Of a DNA stretch of 64,000 nucleotides, positions 17,264 through 26,248 are shown piece by piece. A model generated the notes under the pieces. It did not search any database. It had not been told where the DNA came from and saw only the letters and a program-made list of their open reading frames with translations. This stretch comes from Salipiger mangrovisoli. GTDB taxonomy: Bacteria > Pseudomonadota > Alphaproteobacteria > Rhodobacterales > Rhodobacteraceae. The stretch lies in the NCBI RefSeq assembly GCF_015223355.1, contig NZ_JADFFK010000026.1, forward strand, positions 17,649-81,648, in the 5' to 3' direction. Made by a program: the position numbers and the translations under genes. Position 1 is the stretch's first letter; the number at the start of each line of letters is the position of its first letter.

Positions 17264-17432
17264 CGTCCGCCATCCATGTGCCAACAACGCCACGCGCGGA
17301 AGGTCGCAGTGACCCTCTATGAGCGCGGTCGGGAGGGGACCGACCTACCCGTTCCGGAATCGCATGAGCGCCGTTGAGATGTCTGCGTCGCATCGGGAAC
17401 TCTTCGGGTTTTCGCTCCCCGAGGCCTTGCCC

Positions 17433-18312
17433 AGGGTCAGCACTCGTTCACTCTCAAAGGCAGAAGGTAATGGTCGCGGCGAGTGCGATTCCTGTGAAGA
17501 GGGTTTGTTGGCAGCGGTCACAAAGGGTCGCAACACTCCGCCATCCCTTGAGTCCGCCGAAACTGATTTCGATCCGGTTGCGCCGCTTGTACCTGCGCTT
17601 GTCGTGCCGGACGGGCGTCTTCCGTTTCTTCCGGGACGGGATGCAAGGACGCATCCTCTTGCCCTGCAGGGCGTCTCTGAACAAGTCGGCAGCCTGGCCA
17701 CGATCTCCGAGCAGCCGCTTCACGTCGGGCGGCCCGCTGACCAGCGCACGCGCCCCGATGTGGTTACTGACGGGGCCGGCAGTCGGGAACCGGTCGATGG
17801 GCCGCCCTTGGCTGTCGCAGAAGGCGTGCAGCCTTGTGTTCCTGCTGCCTTTGGTTCGGCCGATCAGACGCCCACGCCCCCCATTTTGACGCCGAGGCTG
17901 GACGCCGTACGATGGGCCTTCAGATGAGTTGCGTCGATCACCACGGTCGTATCCTCACCGTGCTCGGCCGCCAGCCCCGCCGCAATCCGGGCGATGACGC
18001 CCCCGTTCGTGGTCTCTTTCGAACCGGTGGCGTTTGGCCGCCCACCTCCACCGCGTCCAACGCGGTGGAGAGCGCCTTGTGGAGCCAGCCTCCTTCGGGG
18101 CATCTGGCCACCGCAAGCCATTGCGATTGAGGAATGACTATCCCGCTCAGGACACGCCCGTCATCAACTCGGGGCTTGCCATCCGACTTCGGAAGGCAAG
18201 GCTCCAGACCCGCCATCCGGCATCGTTCACCCAGAAGAGAACTGACATGCTCACCGCTCGTTTCCGAACGATGAGGCATGTTCGCCCAACCAAATCAAAG
18301 GGTCCTGACCCT
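17433..18312 (-). mobile_element. remnant IS5-family insertion sequence with terminal repeats
   Basis: The element is about 880 bp, the usual size of IS5/IS427-type elements. The left end AGGGTCAG (17433-17440) and right end CTGACCCT (18305-18312) are inverted; extending inward, 14 of 18 positions match. It encloses a leftward transposase that is frameshifted at least twice. No clear target duplication is visible, so it is an old, immobile copy. Confidence 0.75.
17454..18279 (-). pseudogene. broken IS5-family transposase
   Basis: Three reading frames must be joined. The first (from about 18240) gives GLEPCLPKSDGKPRVDDGRV. The second gives GLAAEHGEDTTVVIDATHLKAH with the first catalytic Asp region. 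The third gives RLIGRTKGSRNTRLHAFCDS and KRRYKRRNRIEISFGGLK, which holds the C-terminal catalytic Glu region. Shifts lie near 18050 and 17870. These blocks, in this order, are typical of IS427-group DDE transposases. It should encode no functional enzyme. Confidence 0.8.
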
Positions 18313-18549
18313 AACCACAGTGTGCCGGCCAACGTGAACCTCATCGACAAGATGTGGCACGGAAGCCCGCACGACGACCTGCTTCAGTTCCGCGATGTAA
18401 CCGCTCCGCTGCAGGATACGATCCGCTCGCGTATCGGCGACGAGGCCGTGGACGCGCTGCTGTGCGCGATCAACGCCAACAGCCGAGGGCACACAGGGAG
18501 GGCGGCGCGCAAGTCGCGACAGTCATGCGAAGGCAATGCAGAGCGCCTC

Positions 18550-18741
18550 CCGCAGCTGGGCACAGTGACATTGCCGCCGACGTCCGAGGCCGGGATCGAA
18601 CGTACCATCGTGGTGCAGGCCGCAAAAACCGGGGCCGAAACAGAGTTTCAGCTCGATATCGCCCGCCGGAACGAATTCGTCGCTGGAGCGCTTGGCCGGC
18701 GCGACAGGGCATCCCCGGATTTCGCCGCGCAGTTTTTTTAG
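18550..18741 (+). pseudogene. fragment of an amidohydrolase (fuconolactonase-like) gene
   Basis: A frame ending at a stop at 18739-18741 includes IERTIVVQAAKTGAETEFQLD and NEFVAGALGRRDRASPDFAAQ. These resemble the N-terminal strand and helix region of the Amidohydrolase_2 family (IERTILVQA...AETEFLLDLA...HDFVAGVVGWVDL). The metal-binding N-terminus and the C-terminal two thirds are absent. The rest of the 18313-18953 gap shows no other recognisable gene. It appears truncated beside the IS5 remnant. Confidence 0.45.
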
Positions 18742-18953
18742 ATCGGCCGCATCTCCCGCACCGGCAGCAGGCCACACTCCGCGATGCCGGTGGAAAGACG
18801 CGCCGTCCGGGCAGCCCCATAGGCAAACCCTTGCGTTTTTTGTGCGCGAAACCCGCAAAATCGCCAACAGCAGCGGCTATTCTGCCATCGCCGTTGGCAT
18901 GGCCTTCAAAAACAGGTAGACCAGTTCGTAACTTCACGAGCACGGGACACAGC

Positions 18954-19571
18954 ATGAGCGCCGAGGCCAAATCGCCCCCTGTCGCACGCCCACGTCGCAC
19001 ACAGGCCGAACGCTCGCAGGAGACCCGCAACAAGGTCTGCGAAGCCACGCTTCAGGCGCTTGTCGAAGTAGGCTACGAACAGATCTCCACCACATTGATC
19101 GCTCAGAAGGCGCAAGTTTCTCGCGGTGCGCTGACCCACCAGTTCCCGACCCGCAACGACATGCTGGTCGCCGCCTTCGAAAAGCTGGTGGGCGACTGGC
19201 GCGACGGCTACCCCTTCGGGCTGGATCCGGACAAGGAGCAGCTTTCGGTCGATGAGCTGATCGACGCGCTTTGGGCGAACATCTTCGCCGATGGTCGCTA
19301 CATCGCGGCCATGGAACTGATGCTGGCGGCACGACAGGACAATGAGCTCGGCCACGCGCTGCGCGACATCCTCGTGACCTGGATCCGCAAGCGCGACCGG
19401 ATCACCGTGCGGCTTGTCGGCGGCGACGTCGACGATGCCGAGGCCGATCTGAAGGTGCAGCTGCACCTCTCGGTGCTGCGCGGAATCGCCATGCACCAGA
19501 GCTTCGATTCCGATCCGCAGACCGCCATCAAGCTGGTCGATCTGTGGAAGAGGATCGCGCGGAAGGCGTAA
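18954..19571 (+). CDS. TetR-family transcriptional regulator
   Basis: The predicted protein has 205 residues. An N-terminal TetR helix-turn-helix (about 20-70) reads RSQETRNKVCEATLQALVEVG, then ISTTLIAQKAQVSRGALTHQF. The C-terminal ligand/dimer domain is family-typical in length. ATG 18954 starts the conserved part; its ribosome site is weak. It lies 262 bp before a TRAP-amidohydrolase operon in the same direction, and paired CTGTTCGTAA palindromes lie between. I infer that it represses that operon and responds to the imported substrate or a breakdown product. Confidence 0.9.
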   Translation: MSAEAKSPPVARPRRTQAERSQETRNKVCEATLQALVEVGYEQISTTLIAQKAQVSRGALTHQFPTRNDMLVAAFEKLVGDWRDGYPFGLDPDKEQLSVDELIDALWANIFADGRYIAAMELMLAARQDNELGHALRDILVTWIRKRDRITVRLVGGDVDDAEADLKVQLHLSVLRGIAMHQSFDSDPQTAIKLVDLWKRIARKA

Positions 19572-19600
19572 TCTGCGGTTCCAGCCGAACTTCCGGACAA

Positions 19601-19764
19601 TGTTGCTCGTAAATTCAGCACAGCCAAGGCCTCGCTTTATCAATGGCTTGCGCAGTCGATCGCGCCATTCGCCGATTTTTTCCCTCTGCGATGCATTTTT
19701 TTGCACCTCTACAGTTGATTTACGAACAGCGCTGACCGCATGATGCGGACAATACTGTTCGTAA
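19601..19764. promoter_or_regulatory. candidate TetR operator array
   Basis: TTACGAACAG (19720-19729) and CTGTTCGTAA (19755-19764) are perfect 10-bp inverted copies 25 bp apart. Between them lies CCGCAT-G-ATGCGG (19736-19748), a second nested palindrome. A third, imperfect copy (TTGCTCGTAA, 8 of 10) is at 19602-19611. The array is 70-110 bp before the first TRAP gene, just after tetR. Confidence 0.6.
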
Positions 19765-19833
19765 GTGCCGCGATGCCCGACGAACAGGCTGGAGGAATCG
19801 CCCGGTCCTACGGGCCGCAACAGGGAAGACCAC

Positions 19834-20811
19834 ATGACCATCAGAACGCTTCTTGGAACCGTCGCGGGCCTTGGCCTCGCCGCCGCGCCGGCGCTGGCCA
19901 CCACCTGGGACCTCTCCAGCGAATACCCAGCGGGCTCGCTGCAGGGCCAGACCGCCGACTTCTTCGCAAAGGCCGTTGCCGAGAAGACCGGCGGCGAGGT
20001 CGAAGTGACCGTCCACCACGGCGCAGCACTCGGCTACAAGAGCGTCGACCATTTCGATGCGGTGGGCGATGGCGCGCTGCAGGCAGCCTCCTCGGCCTTC
20101 GTGTTCTGGACCGGCATCGACCCGATCTTCCAGCTCTCGTCGCTGCCCTTCCTCGCGCCGACATCGGCCGACGTGCATGACCTCTACGAGCTGGCAAAGC
20201 CCGAGTACGAGAAGGTGCTCGAGGACAACAACCAGATGCTGCTGCTGGCAACGCCCTGGCCGTCGTCCGGCCTCTGGTGCAACAAGGCCTTCACCTCGCT
20301 CGCCGACCTCGAGGGCGTGAAGGTGCGGACCTATGACGTCGCCTCGACCGAGACCATCAAGAACGCCGGTGCCTTCCCGATCCAGATCTCCTGGGCCGAC
20401 GTGCCCGCGCAGCTCTCGACCAACGCCATCGACGCCGTGCTGACCTCGCCGAACGGCGGCGTCGGCGTGCAGATGTGGGAACTGCAATCGGACTTCACCA
20501 ACGTCAACTACGCCTCGTCGCTGCAGGCGATCCACCTCAACCTCGATGCCTGGGACGACCTGAGCGAAGAGCAGCAGGCCGCCGTGAAGGAAGCCGCCGC
20601 CGAGGCCGAGGACTTCGGCTGGGGCCTGCTGACGGAAGCCACTGCCAAGGACTTCGACACGATGCGCGAGAACGGCATGACGGTGACCGAGGAGATCCCC
20701 GCCGAGTTCTCGCAGGCGCTGACCGACGCGGCGCAGCCCTTCATCGACCAGTGGATCGCGGACACCGGCGAGCGCGCGCAGACCATCATGGGCGCCTACG
20801 AGTCCCGCTGA
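19834..20811 (+). CDS. dctP: TRAP transporter substrate-binding protein (first system)
   Basis: The predicted protein has 325 residues. ATG 19834 follows AGGGAAG and begins a clear Sec signal peptide (MTIRTLLGTVAGLGLAAAP, cleavage after ALA). The mature part is a DctP-family periplasmic receptor, with VKVRTYD carrying the Arg that usually pairs with a substrate carboxylate. It would deliver a small organic acid or related ligand to the DctQ/DctM pair downstream. It is the first gene of a nine-gene operon and is followed by a hairpin that may favour high expression of this receptor. The substrate is unknown. Confidence 0.88.
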   Translation: MTIRTLLGTVAGLGLAAAPALATTWDLSSEYPAGSLQGQTADFFAKAVAEKTGGEVEVTVHHGAALGYKSVDHFDAVGDGALQAASSAFVFWTGIDPIFQLSSLPFLAPTSADVHDLYELAKPEYEKVLEDNNQMLLLATPWPSSGLWCNKAFTSLADLEGVKVRTYDVASTETIKNAGAFPIQISWADVPAQLSTNAIDAVLTSPNGGVGVQMWELQSDFTNVNYASSLQAIHLNLDAWDDLSEEQQAAVKEAAAEAEDFGWGLLTEATAKDFDTMRENGMTVTEEIPAEFSQALTDAAQPFIDQWIADTGERAQTIMGAYESR

Positions 20812-20825
20812 TTTCTCCCCGACTG

Positions 20826-20854
20826 GCGCGGGTGGCTCCTGTTGCCGCCCGCGC
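20826..20854 (+). terminator. hairpin between dctP and dctQ (first TRAP)
   Basis: GCGCGGGTGGC (20826-20836) pairs with GCCGCCCGCGC (20844-20854) with one G-T pair and a 7-nt loop, followed by ATTTCTTT. It would stabilise or partly terminate the dctP transcript. Confidence 0.6.
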
Positions 20855-20882
20855 ATTTCTTTCGCTTTCCCCGGAGCTTCGC

Positions 20883-21407
20883 ATGACCCGCTTCTATTCA
20901 GGCGTTTTCGCCCTGTCGCGACTGGCCGCCGTGATCGCCGCATGCGCGCTGATCTACATGGTGGGCCACATCGCCTATGAGATCATCCTGCGCAGCTTCT
21001 TCGCCACCTCGACCTTCGTGCTGGACGAATTCGTCGGCTACGCGATCAGCGTCTGCGTGATCTGGTCGCTGGGCTACGTGCTGGAACAGGGCGACCTGAT
21101 CCGCGTGAGGCTGGTGCTCGACCGCCTGCCGGAGCGGGCGCAGCAGCTGATGACCGCCGGGGCCGCGCTGGTGGCCTGCGCGCTTTCAGCGGGGCTGGCC
21201 TGGATGTTCTGGATCCGCGTCGCGCGGGCCTGGTCGCGGGGCACCGTGTCCTCGTCGGTCGCCGCGGTGCCGACCTGGATTCCCGAGGGCGCGCTCATGC
21301 TGGGGCTCGGGCTCTTTGCGCTGGCCGCGCTGTCGCACGGGCTGCGCCACCTCACCGGGCACCCGTCGCCCGCCCCCCGCACGCCGCTGGCGACCCCGGT
21401 CGAATAA
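20883..21407 (+). CDS. dctQ: TRAP transporter small permease (first system)
   Basis: The predicted protein has 174 residues with four hydrophobic helices, the normal DctQ layout. ATG 20883 has CCGGAG upstream and begins the first basic segment; the open frame further upstream overlaps dctP and is not used. DctQ forms the small membrane subunit of the sodium-driven TRAP importer with DctM. FVLDEFVGYAISVCVIWSLG is characteristic of the family. It sits between the receptor and the large permease genes. Confidence 0.88.
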   Translation: MTRFYSGVFALSRLAAVIAACALIYMVGHIAYEIILRSFFATSTFVLDEFVGYAISVCVIWSLGYVLEQGDLIRVRLVLDRLPERAQQLMTAGAALVACALSAGLAWMFWIRVARAWSRGTVSSSVAAVPTWIPEGALMLGLGLFALAALSHGLRHLTGHPSPAPRTPLATPVE

Positions 21408-21430
21408 GCCGCCCCATACGGAGAGATCAC

Positions 21431-22741
21431 ATGGACACGCTCCTGACCGCGGCCGCGACGCTGGCCTTCCTTCTGCTGTTCCTTGGCCTTGGGGTCTGGG
21501 TCTTCATCTCGCTGGCGCTGGTCGCCACCTCGGCGCTGTTCTTCCTGCACGGGATGGACCTGTCGCGGATCGGCTCGATCGCCGCGGGCATCATCTACCG
21601 CTATTCCACCAGCTGGGAGCTCTCGGCCATCCCGATGTTCATCTGGATGGGAGAGATCATCTTCCGCACCGACATCTCGACCCGGCTGTTCCGCGGCCTG
21701 TCGCCCTTCGTCGACTACATCCCCGGCCGCCTGCTGCACACCAACGTGCTCGGCTGCACGCTCTTCGCCGCGGTCTCGGGCTCGTCGCCCGCCACCACCG
21801 CCACGGTGGGCCGCATCACCACGCGAGAACTGGGCCAGCGCGGCTATGACGACCGGCTGTCGCTGGGCTCGCTGGCGGGCGCGGGCAGCCTCGGGCTGCT
21901 GATCCCGCCGTCGATCGTGATGATCGTCTACGGCATCCTCGCCGAGCAGTCGATCTCGCGCCTCTTTGCCGCCGGTGTTCTGCCGGGGCTGATGATCACC
22001 GCGCTCTACTCAGGCTACATCATGCTGCGGGCGAAGTTGGACCCCGGCCTGGTGCCGGCCACGCGCGAGCGCCGCAGCGCGATGGACTTCCTGCGCGCGC
22101 TCTGGGATCTCGCGCCGCTGGTGGTGCTGATGACCATCGTGCTCGGCTCGATCTACACCGGCATCGCCACCCCTTCCGAGGCCGCCGCCGTGGGCGTCAT
22201 CGCCGCCATCGCCATCGCCGCCGTGACCCGCCAGCTGTCGCTCACGCTGCTGCGCGACACGCTGATGGGCGCGCTGCGCACCTCGACCATGGTCTGCTCG
22301 ATCCTGATCACCGCCGCCTTCATGTCGACCGCCATCGGCTACCTGCACATCCCGGCGGACGTGGCGGACGGCATCGCGTCGCTCGACCTGCCGCCCTGGG
22401 GACTACTGGTGGTGCTCTCGCTCTTCTACCTCGGGCTCGGCTTCTTCCTCGACGGCACCTCGATCGTGGTGATGAGCCTGCCGATCTCGCTGCCGCTTGC
22501 GCTGCAGGCGGGCTTCGACCCGATCTGGTTCGGCGTCTACCTCGTGCTGATGGTCGAGATGGCGCAGGTGACCCCGCCGGTCGGCTTCAACCTCTTCGTG
22601 CTTCAGGGCATCTCGGGGCGCTCGATCAGCTACGTCGCCCGCGCCGCGCTGCCCTTCTTCGTGCTGATGCTGGTGGGGGTCGCGCTGCTGGCGGTCTTCC
22701 CCGGCATCGCGCTCTGGCTCCCGAACTTCTTCTACGGATAA
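21431..22741 (+). CDS. dctM: TRAP transporter large permease (first system)
   Basis: The predicted protein has 436 residues with about 12 hydrophobic helices. Family motifs include FAAVSGSSPATTATVG near residue 115 and GSLGLLIPPSIVMIVYG. It is the transporting subunit of a sodium-coupled TRAP system, in the inner membrane. The start follows GGAGAG by 7 bases. It is 23 bp after dctQ and 4 bp before the GAF gene, so all are co-transcribed. Confidence 0.92.
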   Translation: MDTLLTAAATLAFLLLFLGLGVWVFISLALVATSALFFLHGMDLSRIGSIAAGIIYRYSTSWELSAIPMFIWMGEIIFRTDISTRLFRGLSPFVDYIPGRLLHTNVLGCTLFAAVSGSSPATTATVGRITTRELGQRGYDDRLSLGSLAGAGSLGLLIPPSIVMIVYGILAEQSISRLFAAGVLPGLMITALYSGYIMLRAKLDPGLVPATRERRSAMDFLRALWDLAPLVVLMTIVLGSIYTGIATPSEAAAVGVIAAIAIAAVTRQLSLTLLRDTLMGALRTSTMVCSILITAAFMSTAIGYLHIPADVADGIASLDLPPWGLLVVLSLFYLGLGFFLDGTSIVVMSLPISLPLALQAGFDPIWFGVYLVLMVEMAQVTPPVGFNLFVLQGISGRSISYVARAALPFFVLMLVGVALLAVFPGIALWLPNFFYG

Positions 22742-22745
22742 GACA

Positions 22746-23228
22746 ATGACCTCCCCCGCTACCCGCGCGCTCGATCTCGCGCCCCTGCTGCGCGCGCAGG
22801 CGCAGCTGAACCAGCCCCACACGCTCTTCCGCGCTGTCGAGGAGACCTGCCGCGTTCGCTTCGGCTTCCGCTTCCTGACCGTGCTGCGGAACCTGCCGGG
22901 CACCGGCAACGTCATGCGGATGCACAGCTCGGAGAAGGACTACCCGACCGGCGCGCTGAAGCCGATGGGGCTGACCGAATGGGGCAAGGTCGTGCTCGAC
23001 GGCGGGCAAAGCTGGCTGGGCAATTCCGCCGAGGATGTCCGCTGGGCCTTTCCCGACGCCGAGCTGATCCTGTCGAAGGGCTGCGAGGCCTGCGCCTGCG
23101 CCCCGGTGCTCTGGGCCGGGCGCTGCGTCGGCGTGCTGTCGCTGAACGACGCGCGCGACGCCTACAGCCCCGACGACATGGCGGACATGACCCTCGTCGC
23201 GCAGACCCTCGCGCCGGCGCTGATCTGA
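22746..23228 (+). CDS. GAF-domain protein in the TRAP operon
   Basis: The predicted protein has 160 residues. The whole length fits one GAF domain: VEETCRVRFGFRFLTVLRNL near the start, a central cysteine-rich KGCEACACAPVLWAGRCVGVLSL, and a C-terminal helix. No output domain is present. It starts 4 bp after dctM. Stand-alone GAF proteins can bind small ligands or act as sensors; here it could sense the imported substrate, or have an enzyme role as in fRMsr-type methionine sulfoxide reductases. Neither is shown by the sequence. Confidence 0.7.
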   Translation: MTSPATRALDLAPLLRAQAQLNQPHTLFRAVEETCRVRFGFRFLTVLRNLPGTGNVMRMHSSEKDYPTGALKPMGLTEWGKVVLDGGQSWLGNSAEDVRWAFPDAELILSKGCEACACAPVLWAGRCVGVLSLNDARDAYSPDDMADMTLVAQTLAPALI

Positions 23229-23248
23229 CACCCGAAAGGATGACCAAG

Positions 23249-24484
23249 ATGACCTCCCTGCTGATCAAGAACGCCCGCATCGTCGACGGCACCGCGCTAG
23301 AACCCACCGACCCGATGCAGATCGCCATCGAAGACGGCCGCATCCGCGAGGTCGGCGCCTGCGTCGGCTTCACCGCCGGGGAAGAGCTGGACCTCGACGG
23401 GTTGACCGTGATGCCCGGCCTCATCGACTGTCACGTGCACACCATCGCCTCGACCGCGAACCTCGGGCTCAATGCCTCGCTCCCCTCCTCGCTGGTGGCG
23501 GCGCGGGCCTCGACGCTGATGAAGAACATGATCCTGCGCGGCTTCACCACCGTGCGCGACCTCGGCGGCGCCGATCGAGGGCTGCAACAGGCGGTGGAAG
23601 AAGGTCACTTCACCGCCCCTCGGCTGGTGATCTGCGGCAAGGCGCTGAGCCAGACCGGCGGCCACACCGACTACCGCGGCCCCTATGACAACCGCGACGT
23701 CAGCTGGTACGCGCAGGCGCTCGGCACGCTGGGGCGGATCTGCGACGGCAAACCCGAGCTTCTGCGCGCCGCGCGCGAAGAGCTGAAGGGGGGCGCGCAG
23801 TTCCTCAAGGTGATGGCGGACGGCGGCGTCTCCTCGCCCTCGGACCCGATCGGCTACCTCGTCTACTCGGTCGACGAACTGACCGCGCTGGTCGAGGTCG
23901 CCAATGGCTTTGGAACCTACGTCGCTGCGCACCTCTATGCCGACGAGGCCATCGTGCGGGCACTCGACTGCGGCATCACCTGCATCGAGCACGGCAACCT
24001 GATCGGTGACGAGACCATCAAGCGCGTCGCCCGCGAGGGGGCCTTCGTCGTGCCGACCAACATCACCTACGACCTGCTGGCCCGCAAGGGCGCCGAGTTC
24101 GGTCTGCCGCCGGAGTCGGTGGCCAAGGTCGCCGACGTGCGCGAGGCGGGCCTCGAGCGCGTGGTGAAGCTGCACGAGGCGGGCGTGACCATGGGATACG
24201 GCTCGGACCTGCTGGGCGGCATGCAGACCGAGCAGTCGGGCGAATTCCCGCTGCGCGGCCGCTACATCCCCGCCGACGCGGTGATCCGCTCGGCCACCGT
24301 CGACGCGGCCAAGGTGCTGCGCATGGAAGGCGAGGTCGGCGTCATCGCTCCCGGTGCCCATGCCGACATCATCGCGGTCGAGGGCAACCCGCTGCAGAAC
24401 CTCGACCTGCTGACCGGGCAGGGCGCCCACATGCCGCTCATCATGCAGGGCGGCCGCGCGATCAAGAAGGCGGCAAGCCTCTAA
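23249..24484 (+). CDS. metal-dependent amidohydrolase (imidazolonepropionase/prolidase-like)
   Basis: The predicted protein has 411 residues from ATG 23249, chosen because GAAAGGA lies 8 bases upstream; an in-frame ATG at 23240 is too close to it. The amidohydrolase fold shows HxH (H62, H64) in GLIDCHVHT, a probable carbamylated Lys in GAQFLKVMADGG, later His residues in AAHLYADEA and CIEHGNL, and Asp in GYGSDLLGG. It would hydrolyse a C-N bond of the substrate imported by one of the adjacent TRAP systems. It is related to Sgx9260-type enzymes that act on N-acyl or dipeptide-like compounds. The substrate is unknown. Confidence 0.82.
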   Translation: MTSLLIKNARIVDGTALEPTDPMQIAIEDGRIREVGACVGFTAGEELDLDGLTVMPGLIDCHVHTIASTANLGLNASLPSSLVAARASTLMKNMILRGFTTVRDLGGADRGLQQAVEEGHFTAPRLVICGKALSQTGGHTDYRGPYDNRDVSWYAQALGTLGRICDGKPELLRAAREELKGGAQFLKVMADGGVSSPSDPIGYLVYSVDELTALVEVANGFGTYVAAHLYADEAIVRALDCGITCIEHGNLIGDETIKRVAREGAFVVPTNITYDLLARKGAEFGLPPESVAKVADVREAGLERVVKLHEAGVTMGYGSDLLGGMQTEQSGEFPLRGRYIPADAVIRSATVDAAKVLRMEGEVGVIAPGAHADIIAVEGNPLQNLDLLTGQGAHMPLIMQGGRAIKKAASL

Positions 24485-24508
24485 TCCCCTGCAAAGACTT
24501 CCCCAAGC

Positions 24509-24530
24509 GCGGGCGGCCCGAGCCGCCCGC
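24509..24530 (+). terminator. perfect 9-bp hairpin before the second dctP
   Basis: GCGGGCGGC (24509-24517) and GCCGCCCGC (24522-24530) pair perfectly around CCGA, between the amidohydrolase and the second receptor. No T-tract follows, so it may be an mRNA-processing or stability element rather than a terminator. Confidence 0.5.
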
Positions 24531-24550
24531 CGACCAACTCGGAGAGAGAC

Positions 24551-25669
24551 ATGAAGAAGTTCCTGACCACCACGCTGCTCGCCGGCGTGCTCGCAAGCCC
24601 TGCCCTGGCGACGGATTTCATCGCCAACACCTTCTACGACGCGCAGCATCCGCTGGCCAAATACGGCTACACCGAATGGGCCGAGATCGTGAAAGACCTG
24701 TCCGGCGGCGAGCTTGCCCCGCAGGTCTTCACCGGCACCGTGCTGCTGGCCCCGCGCGCCTCGATGCAGGGCATCCGCGACAACGTCGTGCAGGTCGGCC
24801 ACCACGCCGCCATCTACACGCCCTCGGATCTGCCGGTGGCCAACGCGGTGCAGGAGCTTGGCTTCAACTACTCCGACCCGCTCGTCGCGATCTTCGCCGT
24901 GACCGATTTCTCGATGCACAACGCCGCGCAGCTGGCCGAGTGGGACGATCAGGGCATCGTCTATCTCGGCGCCTATGCCACCCCGCCCTACATCCTGATG
25001 TGCGCCGAGCCGGTGCGCACCCTCGCCGAGCTGAAGGGCAAGCGCATCCGTACCGCGGGCTCGGCCGTCTCGGCCTGGGTCGAGGCTGCCGGGGGCATTC
25101 CGGTGAACGTGCCCTCGTCCGAGATGTACACCGGGATCGAGCGCGGCACGCTCGACTGCGCGACCAACGCGGCCAATGACCTCGTGGACCGTTCGCTTCT
25201 GGAAGTGGCCGAGCACACGACCCTGCTGCCCACCGGCATGTACTGGTCGGGGCCGAACTGGGGATTCAACCCCGGCTTCTGGTCCGGCCTGACCGCCGAT
25301 CAGCGCAGCGTGTTCATGCAGGCCTCGGCCCGCTCCATGGCGCGGATGATCATCAACTACACCGCGCAGGCAGAGGCGGCACTCGAGACCGCCAAGGACA
25401 AGGGCGGCAACGTCTACCAGCCCGAGGCCGACCTGCTCGCCTCGGTCGAGGACTTCCGCGCCGAGACGCTGGCAGGCGTCTACGACGAGGCAACGGAAAC
25501 CTACGGGCTAACCAACGCCAAAACGGTGATCGACGAGTTCCGCGCCACGATGGACAAGTGGGCCGCGCTTCTGGCCGAGGTCGACACCTCGGACGAGGAT
25601 GCGCTGACCGCGCTTGCCATGTCCGAGATCTACGGCGACGTCGATCCGGCGACTTACGGCGTCAAGTAA
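24551..25669 (+). CDS. dctP: TRAP transporter substrate-binding protein (second system)
   Basis: The predicted protein has 372 residues with a Sec signal peptide (MKKFLTTTLLAGVLASPALA). The mature part is a DctP-type receptor; GKRIRTAGSAVSAW holds the conserved Arg. It is longer than, and not closely similar to, the first receptor, so it probably binds a different ligand. ATG 24551 follows GGAGAGAG. It lies downstream of the amidohydrolase and upstream of a second dctQ/dctM pair, and is bracketed by hairpins. Confidence 0.88.
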   Translation: MKKFLTTTLLAGVLASPALATDFIANTFYDAQHPLAKYGYTEWAEIVKDLSGGELAPQVFTGTVLLAPRASMQGIRDNVVQVGHHAAIYTPSDLPVANAVQELGFNYSDPLVAIFAVTDFSMHNAAQLAEWDDQGIVYLGAYATPPYILMCAEPVRTLAELKGKRIRTAGSAVSAWVEAAGGIPVNVPSSEMYTGIERGTLDCATNAANDLVDRSLLEVAEHTTLLPTGMYWSGPNWGFNPGFWSGLTADQRSVFMQASARSMARMIINYTAQAEAALETAKDKGGNVYQPEADLLASVEDFRAETLAGVYDEATETYGLTNAKTVIDEFRATMDKWAALLAEVDTSDEDALTALAMSEIYGDVDPATYGVK

Positions 25670-25689
25670 CTCCCCCGCATCCGACCTGC

Positions 25690-25713
25690 CAGGGGCCCCT
25701 TGTCGGGCCCCTG
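25690..25713 (+). terminator. perfect hairpin between dctP and dctQ (second TRAP)
   Basis: CAGGGGCCC (25690-25698) pairs with GGGCCCCTG (25705-25713) around CTTGTC, followed by TTTCC. It lies 21 bp after the receptor stop. As for the other TRAP systems here, it probably sets a higher level for the receptor than for the permeases. Confidence 0.6.
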
Positions 25714-25741
25714 TTTCCGCACGCCCCAAGGAGGTGCCTCG

Positions 25742-26227
25742 ATGCACGCCCTGATCCGCTGGACCAACCGCGCCGTCATGGCGCTCGCCTGCGCCTTCAT
25801 GTTGCTGATGATGGCCCATATCACCGCCGACGTGGCGCTGCGGTACTTCTTCGACGGCCGGCTGATCGGCACGCTCGAGATCGTCTCCTACTACTACATG
25901 GTGGTGATCGTCTTCCTGTCGCTCGGCTACGTCGAATTGCGCGGCGAGCACATCCGGGTCGATCTCTTCGCCAAGATGCTGCCGCAGGGCGTGCAGCTTG
26001 CGCTCTACGTGCTGGCCTGCGGGCTGGGGCTGGTCTTCTTCGGGATGCTGTTCTGGCAATCCGCGCAGGACGCGATCGGCGCGACCTCCCGCGCCGAAGA
26101 GGCGATGAGCAACTTCACCTTCTACATCTGGCCCGCCCGCTGGGCGCTGCCACTGGGCTTCGCCGGCATCTGGCTGGCGGTGCTGTCGAACCTGCTGAAA
26201 TCCGTGACGCTGCGGCGCGCGCTGTAA
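25742..26227 (+). CDS. dctQ: TRAP transporter small permease (second system)
   Basis: The predicted protein has 161 residues and four hydrophobic helices. ATG 25742 is preceded by AAGGAGGTG, one of the strongest ribosome sites in the window; the frame extends upstream without a better start. The segment DVALRYFFDGRLIGTLEIVS and a later SLGYVELRGEHIRVD are typical of DctQ. It joins the large permease gene after 21 bp. Confidence 0.88.
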   Translation: MHALIRWTNRAVMALACAFMLLMMAHITADVALRYFFDGRLIGTLEIVSYYYMVVIVFLSLGYVELRGEHIRVDLFAKMLPQGVQLALYVLACGLGLVFFGMLFWQSAQDAIGATSRAEEAMSNFTFYIWPARWALPLGFAGIWLAVLSNLLKSVTLRRAL

Positions 26228-26248
26228 CCGCCGAGAGGACCTGAACCC

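Noticed and set aside
18034..18549. Plus-strand frame that runs from inside the IS5 remnant
   Set aside because: It crosses the IS end and has no motif before the amidohydrolase-like segment.
23297..25216. 639-codon minus-strand frame across the amidohydrolase and second dctP
   Set aside because: It spans two real plus-strand genes and their junction and has shadow-type composition.
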